DNA of 64,000 nucleotides from Actinomyces dentalis DSM 19115 (GCF_000429225.1 NZ_AUBL01000012.1:1-64000); one strand, 5' to 3'; shown: positions 51,907 through 60,816, numbered from the stretch's first letter. Notes: generated from the letters alone by a model not told the origin. Made by a program: numbers and translations.

Positions 51907-52719
51907 GGGCCGGTCGGGGTCGGCGCCGTCGGCGCCGGCGGAGTCGGCGGGACCGGCGGAGTCGGCGGGACCGGCGGAGTCGGCGGGACCGTCGACCTGC
52001 GGATCGCCGTCGTGCGCCCCGGCCTCCAGGTCGGCCTCGAGGCCGTCCATGAGCCGCTCGAGGACGTAGCGGTAGTAGCGGTCCTGGGCCGCCGCGATCT
52101 CCTGCGGCGCGCCGGTGAATCGGGTCAGCAGGTCGCGGGTCAACAGGGAGATTCCGGCGCTGCCAGCGGTGATCGGGCCGAGGTCGCGGATGAGGTCCGC
52201 GTGATCGCGGGGGCCGTCGTCCTCGTGCAGGCGCCGGTCGTCGATGGCGGCGATCGTCATCATCGCGGTGTTGACCAGCGAGGTGTACGCCAGGGCCGCG
52301 TCCCGGCCGAATCCCGCCCGGCGCAGCGAGGCGATCCCGGCGTCGATGACCGGCGTTAGGCGGGGGAGGACGGGGCCGTGCAGCAGCAGCCACCTGGCCG
52401 TGCCCGGGTAGTCGGTCAGGACGGGGCGCAGCGGGTAGAGCGCCGCGCGGGCCCACTGCCGCCACGGCATGACGTCGGTCGGCAGGTCCACGAGGGCGAG
52501 GACCCGCTCGACGACGCGGCGGCTCAGGGCCTCGCGCCCGCCCACGTGGTGGTAGATGACCGAGGGGGCGACGCCGAGCCTTCCGCCCAGATCGCGCAGC
52601 GTCCACGTCGCCAGGCCGTCGCCGCGCGAGAGCTCGACGGCGGCGTCGATCACCTTGTCCGCGTTGAGCCCGGCGTGGTAGCCGTCCCGCCTGCCGGTCC
52701 TGCTCCTGCCGCCCGCCAT
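51901..52719 (-). CDS. TetR-family transcriptional regulator
   Basis: 272 residues. Helix-turn-helix: ADKVIDAAVELSRGDGLATW then LRDLGGRLGVAPSVIYHHVG, typical of TetR. The ligand domain has the WRQWARAALYPLRPVL pattern seen in TetR_C-type regulators. The tail (about 245-272) consists of repeated PADSAG units from tandem DNA. It is upstream of the MFS exporter on the same strand, with an operator-like dyad in between. Confidence 0.88.
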   Translation of the reverse strand: MAGGRSRTGRRDGYHAGLNADKVIDAAVELSRGDGLATWTLRDLGGRLGVAPSVIYHHVGGREALSRRVVERVLALVDLPTDVMPWRQWARAALYPLRPVLTDYPGTARWLLLHGPVLPRLTPVIDAGIASLRRAGFGRDAALAYTSLVNTAMMTIAAIDDRRLHEDDGPRDHADLIRDLGPITAGSAGISLLTRDLLTRFTGAPQEIAAAQDRYYRYVLERLMDGLEADLEAGAHDGDPQVDGPADSAGPADSAGPADSAGADGADPDRPG

Positions 52720-52862
52720 CTCCGTCCCCTCGTCGCCGCGCCGGTGCCGCCGGCGGCCGGCCGCCGTCCTCGTCTCCCCGGGGCCGTTCCCGCCGTCGCC
52801 CCGGCGCTGGCCAGGCTACTACCGACGGCGCCGGGGCGCGCTGCGGCGGCCGGGCGGGGCCG

Positions 52863-52994
52863 AAAAGGCGGCTCCCGCATATCTTCAGACCCCGTTGCGT
52901 GATCATCGGCCACGGGGAACGGCGTCATAGCGCCGATCCTGAGGCGCGCCTCGACGCCCGGCGCCCTTAAAAGTATGCGGGAGCCACCTTTTTG
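52863..52994. repeat. Palindromic repeat family E, copy 2
   Basis: Left arm AAAAGGCGGCTCCCGCATA at 52863 pairs with TATGCGGGAGCCACCTTTTT ending at 52993, with a few mismatches. Interior GGCGTCATAGCGCC corresponds to GGCGTTATTGCGCC of copy 1. It is placed at the 3' end of the DAG kinase gene and upstream of tetR, so a terminator role for the former is plausible given the terminal A/T runs. Confidence 0.7.
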
Positions 52995-52999
52995 CCCCC

Positions 53000-54571
53000 T
53001 CACGCCGCCGGCACCACCACCCGCAGCGCCCGGGGCTCGACCTCGACCCGCAGCGAGCGCGTCGTGCCGGCGATGTCGCCGTCGAGCTCGAAGGGCACGG
53101 GCTCGTCGGTGGTGATGGCCACCCGCCGGGCCCTGCTGATGGTGAAGCCCTCCATCTGCCTGCCGCTGAGGATCTGCGCGCCGAGCCTGGCCCAGTCGGT
53201 CACCCGCTCGGGGCTGGCGAGCATGAGGTCGACGACGCCGTCGTCGGGGGAGGCGTCGGGGAACAGGTTCATCCCCGCGGTGATGGTGCCGACGTTGCCG
53301 AGCAGGGCCATGACCGCCGAGCGCGTCTCGGGCTCGCCGTCGTCCAGCGCCACCGTGACCGCGAAGGGGTCGGGCACCGCGTTGTGGACGGCGGCGACCG
53401 CGTAGGCGCCCGAGCGGATGACCCGCTTGAGGTCGTCGTTCGTGTCCCCCATGATCCGCGCGTCCAGACCCAGGCCCGCCATGACCACGAAGCGCTCCCG
53501 GCCGCCGTCCCAGGTGCAGCGCACGACGTCGATGGCCCGGGTGGGCCCGTGCAGGGCCAGGCGCAGCGCCTCGTCGGCGTCCAGCGGGATCGACAGGTTG
53601 CGGGCGAGCAGGTTGCCGGTGCCCGCGGGCAGCAGGGCGACGGGCGTGCCGGTGTCCGCGAGCTCGGCGCACACCGCCCGGACCGTCCCGTCGCCGCCGG
53701 CGACCATGACCAGGTCCACCCCGGCCCGCAGGGCGCGGCGGGCGGCCCTGTGACCGGGGTCGTCGGGGGAGGTCTCCAGCCACAGGCCGGGGCGCCAGCC
53801 GGCCCGCTGCACCTCCGCCCGGACGCGGCGGCGCAGCAGGGACAGGTCGTCGAACTTGACGGGGTTGAAGATGATGGCGGCGCGCTTGTTCACGACCCTG
53901 CGCGGTCGCGTCAGGCGCGCCCAGCCGGATCGGAGGGGATGGTCGATCCCACCGAGGGCGAGCGCGAGGTTGGTGACGGCGCCGCCCAGAAGGAGGGCGC
54001 CGACGACGTCGCTGACGTCGATCAGGCCCATGTCCCACTGGGTGACGGCGATGAGCAGGACCGCGCCCGCGCCGATGGCCGTCCAGCCCACAATGGACGT
54101 GGGGCCCCTGCGGCGGGCGCGGACGAGGGTGACCAGCACCCAGGTGCCCAGGACCACGGCGGTGACGTGGCTGGCCGGGTAGGCGCCGCCGAAGTGGGAG
54201 ATCGAGTCGGCGAAGGCGGTGGGCGGGCGCGGCACGTTCAGGACGAGGGACAGGACCAGCTGGCCGGCCGCGCCCAGGGCCCCGACGCTGAAGGCGAGCG
54301 CGAGGCGCCGCATGCGCTGCCTGAGGGAGAAGACGACGGAGCCGACGACGATGATGAGGACGAGCACGGGGTGGGTCAGCAGGCTGAGGGACTCGGCGAG
54401 CTGGCCGCGGGCGGAGCGCGGCGCCAGGGCGGGGGGCCGCAGGCGGGCGTCCAGGTCGTGCAGCGAGCCGCGCAGGACGAGCCAGGTCCAGACGGCGAAG
54501 GCCAGGGCGAAGACGATCGTCAGGCCCAGTTCGGGGCTGGGGGTGCGGGAGCGATGAGCTGGTGCGGTCAT
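53000..54571 (-). CDS. PAP2-like membrane domain fused to a diacylglycerol/lipid kinase
   Basis: 523 residues. The first ~225 are a PAP2-type membrane domain with five or six helices, showing VPRPPTAF and YPASHVTAV, but the third signature reads DMGLIDVSDVVG, with Asp where the catalytic His should be. The C-terminal ~290 are a DAGK_cat domain: MVAGGDGTVRAV, LLPAGTGNLLARNL, NVGTITAGMNLFPDAS (first part) and FELDGDIAGTT. It probably phosphorylates diacylglycerol or a related lipid in the membrane; the PAP2 part is likely inactive. GGAGG precedes ATG 54571. Confidence 0.88.
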   Translation of the reverse strand: MTAPAHRSRTPSPELGLTIVFALAFAVWTWLVLRGSLHDLDARLRPPALAPRSARGQLAESLSLLTHPVLVLIIVVGSVVFSLRQRMRRLALAFSVGALGAAGQLVLSLVLNVPRPPTAFADSISHFGGAYPASHVTAVVLGTWVLVTLVRARRRGPTSIVGWTAIGAGAVLLIAVTQWDMGLIDVSDVVGALLLGGAVTNLALALGGIDHPLRSGWARLTRPRRVVNKRAAIIFNPVKFDDLSLLRRRVRAEVQRAGWRPGLWLETSPDDPGHRAARRALRAGVDLVMVAGGDGTVRAVCAELADTGTPVALLPAGTGNLLARNLSIPLDADEALRLALHGPTRAIDVVRCTWDGGRERFVVMAGLGLDARIMGDTNDDLKRVIRSGAYAVAAVHNAVPDPFAVTVALDDGEPETRSAVMALLGNVGTITAGMNLFPDASPDDGVVDLMLASPERVTDWARLGAQILSGRQMEGFTISRARRVAITTDEPVPFELDGDIAGTTRSLRVEVEPRALRVVVPAA

Positions 54572-54716
54572 CGAGCCTCCTGAATGCCGCTGTCGTGCCG
54601 TCGGGGTGCCGGGCGCCCAGCGCGCATCCTCACACGGCGGCGGGGCCCGGCGCGAAACGCGGCGGCGCCGTCGTCGGCTCCCGACCCGATGGGCCGGGAG
54701 CCCGCGGATCGCCGAG

Positions 54717-54741
54717 GAGTATGTATATACTCATGCGCATG
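54717..54741 (+). promoter_or_regulatory. Palindromic promoter, probably leaderless, for the ExLDI gene
   Basis: GAGTAT and ATACTC flank GTAT at 54717-54732. TATACT at 54726-54731 is a good -10 box and would start transcription at about the ATG 54739, giving a leaderless mRNA. A second dyad, CATGCGCATG, covers the start codon itself (54732-54741). The overlap of dyad and -10 box suggests repression. Confidence 0.5.
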
Positions 54742-55260
54742 CCCACTAAGAACGTCTACGTCTCCGAGTCCGACCTGCCCCTGTTCGACCGCGCCGCCGA
54801 GCTCGCGGGCGGCATGTCGGCGGCCGTGGTCCTGGGACTGAGGCTCTACGTGGCGCAGCAGGACCAACAGCGGAAGGACACCGAAATGAGGACGATCGAG
54901 CTCAAGGTCGACGACGGCGCCGTGGTGGGCGTCAAGCGCTTCTCGGGGCGTCAGATCCTGCGGTGGAGCCGGCAGGAGGGCCTGCGCTCGCGCACCGCCC
55001 GCGTCTACGAGACCGCCAGGGGCCAGTACGCCGTGCACCTGCGCGAGGATCCGAACTGGACCGCCCTGTCCGGCCCGGACGACGACAACCCGGTCTGGGA
55101 GGACCCGGCGCTCCGGCGCGGGGAGTGGTGGAAGCGGGGTCCGCGCGAGCTGAGGGTCTTCGCCACCATCGAGGAGATGGCCGGCGAACTGCCCGACGAC
55201 CTGGTCGCGGCGATCAGGAGCGCGGGGGACCGCCCCGCCGTCGAGGATCTCGACATCTGA
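54739..55260 (+). CDS. ExLDI-motif protein
   Basis: 173 residues. The N-terminus MPTKNVYVSESDLPLFDRA and the C-terminal VEDLDI match the actinobacterial family defined by an invariant E-x-L-D-I ending. Its biochemical function is not known; members usually sit by TetR-type regulators. ATG 54739 is chosen over ATG 54721/54733 because family members start at this MP-K-(x)-YV and because the -10 box lies just upstream. No partner gene is directly adjacent. Confidence 0.85.
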   Translation: MPTKNVYVSESDLPLFDRAAELAGGMSAAVVLGLRLYVAQQDQQRKDTEMRTIELKVDDGAVVGVKRFSGRQILRWSRQEGLRSRTARVYETARGQYAVHLREDPNWTALSGPDDDNPVWEDPALRRGEWWKRGPRELRVFATIEEMAGELPDDLVAAIRSAGDRPAVEDLDI

Positions 55261-55370
55261 GGCCGTCGTCCGCGGCGCTCGGACCGGTGCGGCGGGATCG
55301 GCGATGCCGGCGGAGGGGCCTGGCCCCGTCTGCGAAGATTCTGCTCCGAATGATTTAAGTGGAGGGATTG

Positions 55371-55880
55371 ATGGACCAGTATTCGCCCCGTACGGCCTCC
55401 GACCAGGGCGGCTCCGAACTCGTCTACTCGCGCATGGACGCCTCCACCGCCCGGGAGATCGCGGACGAGTGGAAGTATCCGCCGCCCTATGATTTCTATG
55501 ACATGACGGCGGATCCGGAGGATTACCAAGAATTCGTGACCCCGGCGCTGTGGCCCGACTTCCTCCTCCAGGTGAGGCGGGGCGGCCGGCTCTTCGGCTT
55601 CCTCTCCGGCGACCTCTCCGAAGAGGGCCGCGCGGTGGAGATCGGGCTGGGGATGCGCCCGGACTTCACCGGCCGGGGTCTGGGCCTCATGTTCATGCGG
55701 CGCAACCTGGACTGGATCCGGGAGGCGCACCCCGGCGCGGAGATTCGCCTGTCGGTCGCCTCGTTCAATCAGCGGGGGATCAAGGTCTATCGAAGGAGTG
55801 GATTCCGCGTGGTGCGCGGTTTCGTGCAGGTGACGAACGGCGGCGAGTACGACTTCGTTGAGATGAGGCGCAGTGCCTGA
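55371..55880 (+). CDS. GNAT-family N-acetyltransferase
   Basis: 169 residues. The acetyl-CoA loop is in GLGMRPDFTGRGLGLMFMRR (R/QxxGxG/A type) and the C-terminal strand reads VYRRSGFRVVRGF. GGAGG at 55361-55365 favours ATG 55371 over the GTG at 55359. The acceptor substrate is unknown. It stands between the ExLDI gene (110 bp) and a family A repeat, which may end its transcript. Confidence 0.88.
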   Translation: MDQYSPRTASDQGGSELVYSRMDASTAREIADEWKYPPPYDFYDMTADPEDYQEFVTPALWPDFLLQVRRGGRLFGFLSGDLSEEGRAVEIGLGMRPDFTGRGLGLMFMRRNLDWIREAHPGAEIRLSVASFNQRGIKVYRRSGFRVVRGFVQVTNGGEYDFVEMRRSA

Positions 55881-55918
55881 CGGGCAGCCGGGCGCCGCGT
55901 TCATCATTCCCTCTTCAC

Positions 55919-55989
55919 TCTGCTACGCCCCTTCACCCTTCACTGTACGAGAAAAGGGAGCGTAGCGGAGGGTGAAGGAGCGCAGCAGA
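55919..55989. repeat. Palindromic repeat family A, copy 4 (short form)
   Basis: 71 bp: a single-unit version, TCTGCTACGCCCCTTCACCC, central CACTGTACGAGAAAAGGG, and the matching right arm ending GAGCGCAGCAGA. The 109-bp copies contain one more unit per arm, so the element may grow or shrink by the ~20-nt unit. Confidence 0.75.
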
Positions 55990-56136
55990 CGACCCGGCGC
56001 GGCTCCGCGGGCCCCGGGGCCTTCGGGTCTGGCTGGTGCCATAGCGGACGTCGCGCTTCCGCGCAGCAGGACCCGCCCGGCCGGGTCGCGCGGTTCCAAC
56101 GAGAAGTGGCCGCCATCTGTGACGGCGGCCACTGAA

Positions 56137-56213
<77 letters not shown>

Positions 56214-56291
56214 TGTGCAGCGCAGACAGCATAGCCGTGCCGGGCGGAGAGGCGGAAATCTTCCCGAAGAGGCATCGGTCACGTGGACTCC

Positions 56292-56505
56292 GCGACCCTC
56301 GACCGCGCGGGGGTCCGTGCACCGGCCCCGACCGCGACTCCCGGTGCGACCCGCGACCCTCGACCGCGCGGGGCCGGGGCGCGGCGCACGGGCGCGGTGC
56401 ACGACCCGCCGGAAGTCGCCGGACGCCGGACGCCGGGCGCCGGACGCCGGACGTCGGACACCGGGCCGGGCGCCGGTGCGCCGGCCCCGCGCGGTCGAGG
56501 GTCGC
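56292..56505. repeat. Palindromic element family G with an internal minisatellite
   Basis: 25-bp perfect arms at 56353-56377 and 56481-56505 (GCGACCCTCGACCGCGCGGG...), plus a third, direct copy at 56292-56311. The interior has tandem GCCGGAC / GCCGGGC units (about 56417-56455). It fills most of the 312-bp gap between tRNA-Pro and the phosphoesterase gene; no other feature was seen there. Confidence 0.7.
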
Positions 56506-56525
56506 CGACCGCCGGTCCCGCGAAG

Positions 56526-57566
56526 TCAGGCGCTCGGCACGAGGGTGAGCAGCGTGGCCTCGGGGCGGCAGGCGATGCGCACGGGCGTGTAGGGGCTGGT
56601 GCCCAGCCCCGCCGAGACGTGCAGGTACATGGGGCCGGCCGCCCGCGGCGCGCCCGGGCGCCCCGGCCACTGCGAGAGCCCGGAGGCGCGCGAGCGGTCC
56701 AGGTCGCAGTTGGTCACCAGCGCCCCGAAGCCCGGCACGCACAGCTGGCCGCCGTGGGTGTGCCCGGCCAGGGCCAGGGCCACGCCCTCGGCCGACATCC
56801 TCTCCAGGATCCGCCGGTAGGGGGCGTGGGTCACGCCGATCCGCAGCGGTTGACCCGCCCGGTCGCGCACCGCCGGCTCCCGCGGGCCCTCCGGAGTCGA
56901 CGGCTCCGACGACGGCACCACTGCTGACGGCCCCGACGGCGCCGGAGCCTCGGGCGGCGCGGACTCCTCCGGCGGGGCGGGGTAGGCGTCGCGCTCGGCA
57001 TGGGGGTCGTCGACGCCGACCAGGTCGATGCGCCGTCCGCGCACCGCGATCGCCCCGCGGGCGTTGCACAGGTCCGCCCACCCGCCGCTCGCCTGCAGAT
57101 CGCGGACCTCGCGCCAGGGCAGTTCGGCCACGCGCGCCTCGACCTGCGGGTCGTCGCCGGCGCGCGGGTCGGCGCGCAGGTAGCGGGTGGGGAGCTTGAA
57201 GGCCGTCGCGCGGTAGTCGTGATCGCCCATGACGAAGGCCCCCGGCAGCCCCAGGAACGGCTCGAGCGCGCGGCGCAGCGGCTCCATCCCGGAGGCGAAG
57301 GAGAGATTGTCCCCGGTGTTGACCACGGCGTCGGGATGCAGCCCGGCCAGGGCGCGCACCCACTCCACGCGCTCCTCGGTGCGGCCCGTCAGGTGCAGAT
57401 CGGACAGGTGCAGGATCGTCAGCGGCTCCTCGCCGGGCGCCAGGACGGGGACGTCGACGCGGCGCAGGACGGGCATCCGGGCCTCGACGAGGGCGTAGCC
57501 GAGCACGCCGACGCCGACGAGCGCCGTCCCGGTGAGCGCCCGCGCGGCCGCTCGCAGCGCGCTCAC
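56526..57566 (-). CDS. Calcineurin-like metallophosphoesterase (Rv3683-like)
   Basis: 346 residues. One N-terminal membrane helix (ALVGVGVLGYALVEA) then metal motifs ILHLSDLHLTG, VVNTGDNLS, VMGDHDY and LALAGHTHGGQL. The third motif has Asp where GNHD/E is usual. A ~45-residue Pro/Ser/Glu insert (about 205-250) lies before the last His motifs. GTG 57566 overlaps the ponA stop (GTGA). In M. tuberculosis the gene next to ponA2 encodes a similar protein, so a cell-envelope role is likely. Confidence 0.88.
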   Translation of the reverse strand: MSALRAAARALTGTALVGVGVLGYALVEARMPVLRRVDVPVLAPGEEPLTILHLSDLHLTGRTEERVEWVRALAGLHPDAVVNTGDNLSFASGMEPLRRALEPFLGLPGAFVMGDHDYRATAFKLPTRYLRADPRAGDDPQVEARVAELPWREVRDLQASGGWADLCNARGAIAVRGRRIDLVGVDDPHAERDAYPAPPEESAPPEAPAPSGPSAVVPSSEPSTPEGPREPAVRDRAGQPLRIGVTHAPYRRILERMSAEGVALALAGHTHGGQLCVPGFGALVTNCDLDRSRASGLSQWPGRPGAPRAAGPMYLHVSAGLGTSPYTPVRIACRPEATLLTLVPSA

Positions 57567-59956
57567 CGCCCGGTCTCGTCGTCGTCGGGGGCGAGGCTCT
57601 GGGACGTCTCCTGAGTCCGGCGCGGGGTCTGCTCCGTGGCCGGGAGCTGCTCCGCGGGCGCGGTGGCCTGAGCGGGCGGCTGGACGGGGGGCGCCTGGGA
57701 GACGGAGGGCTCCTGCGTGGAGGGCGCCGTCGGGGCCTCGACGGAGGCGTTCGCCTCCGTGGCGCCGCCGCTGCCGCCGTTATTGTCGCTGGCGTTGGTG
57801 CTGCCCCCGTTGCCCGGGGTCGATGTCTGAGGACCCGTGCTCGCCGAGGAGAAGCCCGCGACGGGGGTGTTGGCCAGGGCCGCGTCCATGTACGTCTTCC
57901 ACAGCGGCGCCGGCGCGTCCGAGCCGTACATGGTGGCGTAGTAGCGCCCGCCGATGTACTGGGGCGCCATGGTCGAGTAGCCCTCGGAGTGCCCCAGCCA
58001 CACGGCGGCGCTCAGGGTCGGGGTGAAGCCCACGAACCAGGCGTTGTCCATGTCCTCGGTGGTTCCCGTCTTGCCCGCGGCCGGGCGCCCGCCGTTGAGG
58101 ATGGCGTGCTTCCCGGTGCCGTTGGAGGTCAGGACGGAGGTGAGCGTCGAGGCCGTCTGGTCCGCGGCCCTGGCCTCCATCACCTGGGAGCAGTCGGCCG
58201 AGGGGACCGCCAGGTTATTGCCGTCGTAGTCGGTGATGGAGTCGATGGCGATGGGCTTGCAGTACAGGCCGTGGGCGGCGAAGGTGGCGTAGGCGTTGGC
58301 CATCTGCAGCGGGGTGACCTCCTGGCTGCCCAGGGCGATCGAGGGCGAGGGGGTCAGGGCCGAGCCGTCGTTCGTCGTCACGCCCAGCCTGGCGGCCAGG
58401 CCGGTGATGTTGCAGATGTCCATCTGGGCGGTCATCCGCGCGTAGCCGACGTTGATCGACATGCGCGTGGAGTCGATGACGTTGTGGGTCCCGCCCTCCG
58501 AGGGATCGGCGTTGTTGACCCTCCACTCGTCGGCCTTGCTCGGGTCGCAGGAGATGGTCCAGGCCGAGGCCGGGAAGACCGTCGGGGAGGTGTTGAAGCT
58601 GGTGTAGGGGGAGTGACCCTCCTGGTACCACTCCGCCAGGACGAAGGCCTTGAAGCTCGAGCCCGGCTGGAAGCCCGAGGTCCCGTCGGTGTTCTCCAGG
58701 CCGCCGTGCTTGGCGTCCACGCCCAGCGAGATCTGGGTCGCCGTCGGATCGCTCTCGGTGGCCACGCCGAAGTTGGTGTTCTGAGCAATGGCCATGATCC
58801 TGCCCGTGCCCGGCTCGACCGACACGAGCACCGCCTTGACGTTCGACTCGTCCCCCGTGGGCACGTAGGCCTGGACGGCCGCGTCGGCCGCGCTCTGCTT
58901 GGCCAGGTCGAGGGTGGTGGTGATGTTCAGGCCGCCGCGCAGCAGCCGCTGGCGGCGCTCGGCCTCGGTCGCCCCGAACAGCTCGGAGTTCTCGATCTCG
59001 CCGCGCACGTACTCGCAGAAGTAGGCGGCCTGCCCGGCCGCGCCGCATCCGCCCACCGTCTCGGTGACATGGAGGATGTCGGCGATCTGGACGGCCCTGC
59101 CGGCCTCGTACTCCTCCTGGGAGATGAACTTCTCCTCGTACATCTTCTCCAGGACCCAGTCCATGCGGCTCTTGGCCTTGTCCGGGAAGGCGACCGGGTC
59201 GTAGGCGCCGGGGGCGTTGGTCAGGCCGGCCAGCAGGGCCGCCTCGGGGATGGACAGCTCGTTGGCCGAGTGCGAGAAGTAGTGCCGGGCGCTCGCCTCC
59301 ACCCCGTAGGTGGAGGGGCCGAAGGCGGCGATATTGAGGTAGCCCTCGAGGATCTGCTCCTTGTTGAACTTCTTCTCCAGGGTCAGGGCGTACTTGATCT
59401 CGCGCAGCTTGCGGGCGGTGGACCTCTCCGTGGCGGCGGCGACGGCCGACGAGTCGTCCTTCTGCAGGCCCGCCTCGATGAGCACGTTGCGCACGTACTG
59501 CTGGGTGAGGGTCGAGGCCCCCTGGGAACCGCCGTTGGCGTTGGAGACCACGGCGCGGATGATGCCCGTCGGGTCGACGCCCTTGTGCTGGTAGAAGCGC
59601 TGGTCCTCCACGGCCACGATGGCGTGCTGGATGTTGACGGAGATGGAGTCCAGCGGGACGACGATCCGGTTCTCCGCGTAGAACTTGGCGATCTCGGTGC
59701 CGTCCGACGCCTTGATGCTGGAGATCTGGCTCGGCTCGAGGGCGTTGAAGTCGTCGGGCAGCTCGTTGAAGAAGTCCTCGGAGGCGCCCGTGATGGCGGT
59801 GGCGACGCCGACGAAGGGCATGGCGAAGCCCGCCGTCAGGATCCCCCCCACTCCGGACAGGAGCAGGAAGACGAGGAGCATCGAGACGGCCTGTGCCGGC
59901 GAGAGCGCACGGCCGCGCGGGCGCGAGGAGGACCGCGGGGAGGACTTCTTCGACAT
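57563..59956 (-). CDS. ponA: Class A penicillin-binding protein (PonA2-like)
   Basis: Bifunctional peptidoglycan synthase, 797 residues. Cytosolic basic N-terminus, one membrane anchor (about 25-50), GT51 transglycosylase with AIVAVEDQRFYQHKGVD and STLTQQYVRN, then the transpeptidase with SSFK (GSSFKAF), SIN (SINVGYA) and KTG (AGKTGTTED). Four or more extracytoplasmic cysteines (VGGCGAAGQAAYFCEY, ISCDPS, DICNITG, LYCKP) suggest disulfides. The last ~120 residues are a Ser/Thr/Pro/Gln-rich tail, and no PASTA domain is seen. It is divergent from whiB, as ponA2 is from whiB4 in mycobacteria. Confidence 0.95.
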   Translation of the reverse strand: MSKKSSPRSSSRPRGRALSPAQAVSMLLVFLLLSGVGGILTAGFAMPFVGVATAITGASEDFFNELPDDFNALEPSQISSIKASDGTEIAKFYAENRIVVPLDSISVNIQHAIVAVEDQRFYQHKGVDPTGIIRAVVSNANGGSQGASTLTQQYVRNVLIEAGLQKDDSSAVAAATERSTARKLREIKYALTLEKKFNKEQILEGYLNIAAFGPSTYGVEASARHYFSHSANELSIPEAALLAGLTNAPGAYDPVAFPDKAKSRMDWVLEKMYEEKFISQEEYEAGRAVQIADILHVTETVGGCGAAGQAAYFCEYVRGEIENSELFGATEAERRQRLLRGGLNITTTLDLAKQSAADAAVQAYVPTGDESNVKAVLVSVEPGTGRIMAIAQNTNFGVATESDPTATQISLGVDAKHGGLENTDGTSGFQPGSSFKAFVLAEWYQEGHSPYTSFNTSPTVFPASAWTISCDPSKADEWRVNNADPSEGGTHNVIDSTRMSINVGYARMTAQMDICNITGLAARLGVTTNDGSALTPSPSIALGSQEVTPLQMANAYATFAAHGLYCKPIAIDSITDYDGNNLAVPSADCSQVMEARAADQTASTLTSVLTSNGTGKHAILNGGRPAAGKTGTTEDMDNAWFVGFTPTLSAAVWLGHSEGYSTMAPQYIGGRYYATMYGSDAPAPLWKTYMDAALANTPVAGFSSASTGPQTSTPGNGGSTNASDNNGGSGGATEANASVEAPTAPSTQEPSVSQAPPVQPPAQATAPAEQLPATEQTPRRTQETSQSLAPDDDETGR

Positions 59957-60309
59957 GGGGTTAGAGTACGGGTTCCGGCCACTTCGGCGCTGTGGGCCAC
60001 GACGCTCCGAGCCTGGAAATCCGCTAGGAGAGATGGGCGGGAGTCCCCGTCGGAGCCGACGGCGCCCCCGGCGTCGGGCGCCGGGCGCGGCGGCTCCGGC
60101 GACGTCGGGGCCGGGCGGCGGCGGGGCGCGCTCGACCGTCTGCCGCGTCGTGTCCGCCCGCCGGGGCGGCGGGGGGCGCCCTGTCCAGCGGACACACCCG
60201 GGAGATGACTCGGCGTGGTGTGGATTTGGTCAATGTCACACGGTTGGCATACCGTGTCTGTGTGATGCTGCCGACACTGTGGTCGGAAGCCGCAGCAGGG
60301 AGTTGTGAG
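59957..60309. other. Intergenic region between divergent ponA and whiB
   Basis: 353 bp. The half next to whiB is less GC-rich and holds the dyad at 60238-60257. The middle is GC-rich with short CGGGG/CCCCG repeats and no gene. Both promoters must be here. Confidence 0.5.
60226..60257 (+). promoter_or_regulatory. Probable whiB promoter with a 7+7 bp operator dyad
   Basis: ACACGGT (60238-60244) and ACCGTGT (60251-60257) are perfect inverted halves around TGGCAT. TTGGTC at 60226 and TACCGT at 60250, 18 nt apart, are a plausible -35/-10 pair, so a bound protein would block the promoter. The ribosome-binding site AGGGAG follows at 60297-60302. Confidence 0.5.
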
Positions 60310-60636
60310 ATGACGTCAACGGACCAGAGTTGGGTGATGCGAGCCGCCTGCGCCGAGGTCGAGCCGGACCAGCTCTTCGGCAAGGGCGCGGAGCAGCGCG
60401 ATGCCCGCACACTGTGCTTCACCTGTCCGGTTCGCATGGAGTGCCTGGCCGAGGCCCTCGACTCGGAGTCGTCCTTCGGAGTCTGGGGCGGCCTGACCGA
60501 GCGCGAGCGGCGGGCCCTGCTGCGCCGCTTCCCCGAGGTCACCGACTGGGGCGCCTGGCTGCGCCGCGAGGACGACGAGCTCGTCGCCGAGATACACGCC
60601 CGCCGGGCCCCGCGCATCCTCGCCCGCGTGCGCTGA
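60310..60636 (+). CDS. whiB: WhiB-family iron-sulfur regulator (WhiB4/WblA-like)
   Basis: 108 residues. Cys14, Cys36, Cys39 and Cys45 (CFTCPVRMEC) bind a 4Fe-4S cluster sensitive to O2/NO in the family; GVWGGLTERERRALLRR is the conserved turn and basic DNA-binding part. The segment FGKGAEQRDART before the CxxC is close to WhiB4, and the ponA neighbour is the one seen at M. tuberculosis whiB4. AGGGAG with 8-nt spacing sets ATG 60310. It is a redox-responsive regulator, with targets unknown here. Confidence 0.93.
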   Translation: MTSTDQSWVMRAACAEVEPDQLFGKGAEQRDARTLCFTCPVRMECLAEALDSESSFGVWGGLTERERRALLRRFPEVTDWGAWLRREDDELVAEIHARRAPRILARVR

Positions 60637-60816
60637 GACGGCCGCCGGCGCGTCGTCGGGCCGATCGCGGTCCCCCGCCGTCCTCGCCCGCGCGCCGGGG
60701 CGGCGGGTGCCGCCGGCGCGGCCCGCCCGCGGGCAGGGCGGTTGCGGGCGGACGGGCCGCGGACGAACCGGCGGCGCCGCTTCCCGACGGCGGGGAGGCG
60801 GTCGTAGGCTCGCCGC

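Noticed and set aside
57122-57240. Asp in place of Asn in the phosphoesterase GNHD motif as loss of function
   Set aside because: GDH(D/E) variants are tolerated in related enzymes as far as remembered; other metal motifs are intact, so no strong claim.
57989-60208. 739-codon plus-strand frame opposite ponA
   Set aside because: ponA has all catalytic motifs; the opposite frame is low-complexity.
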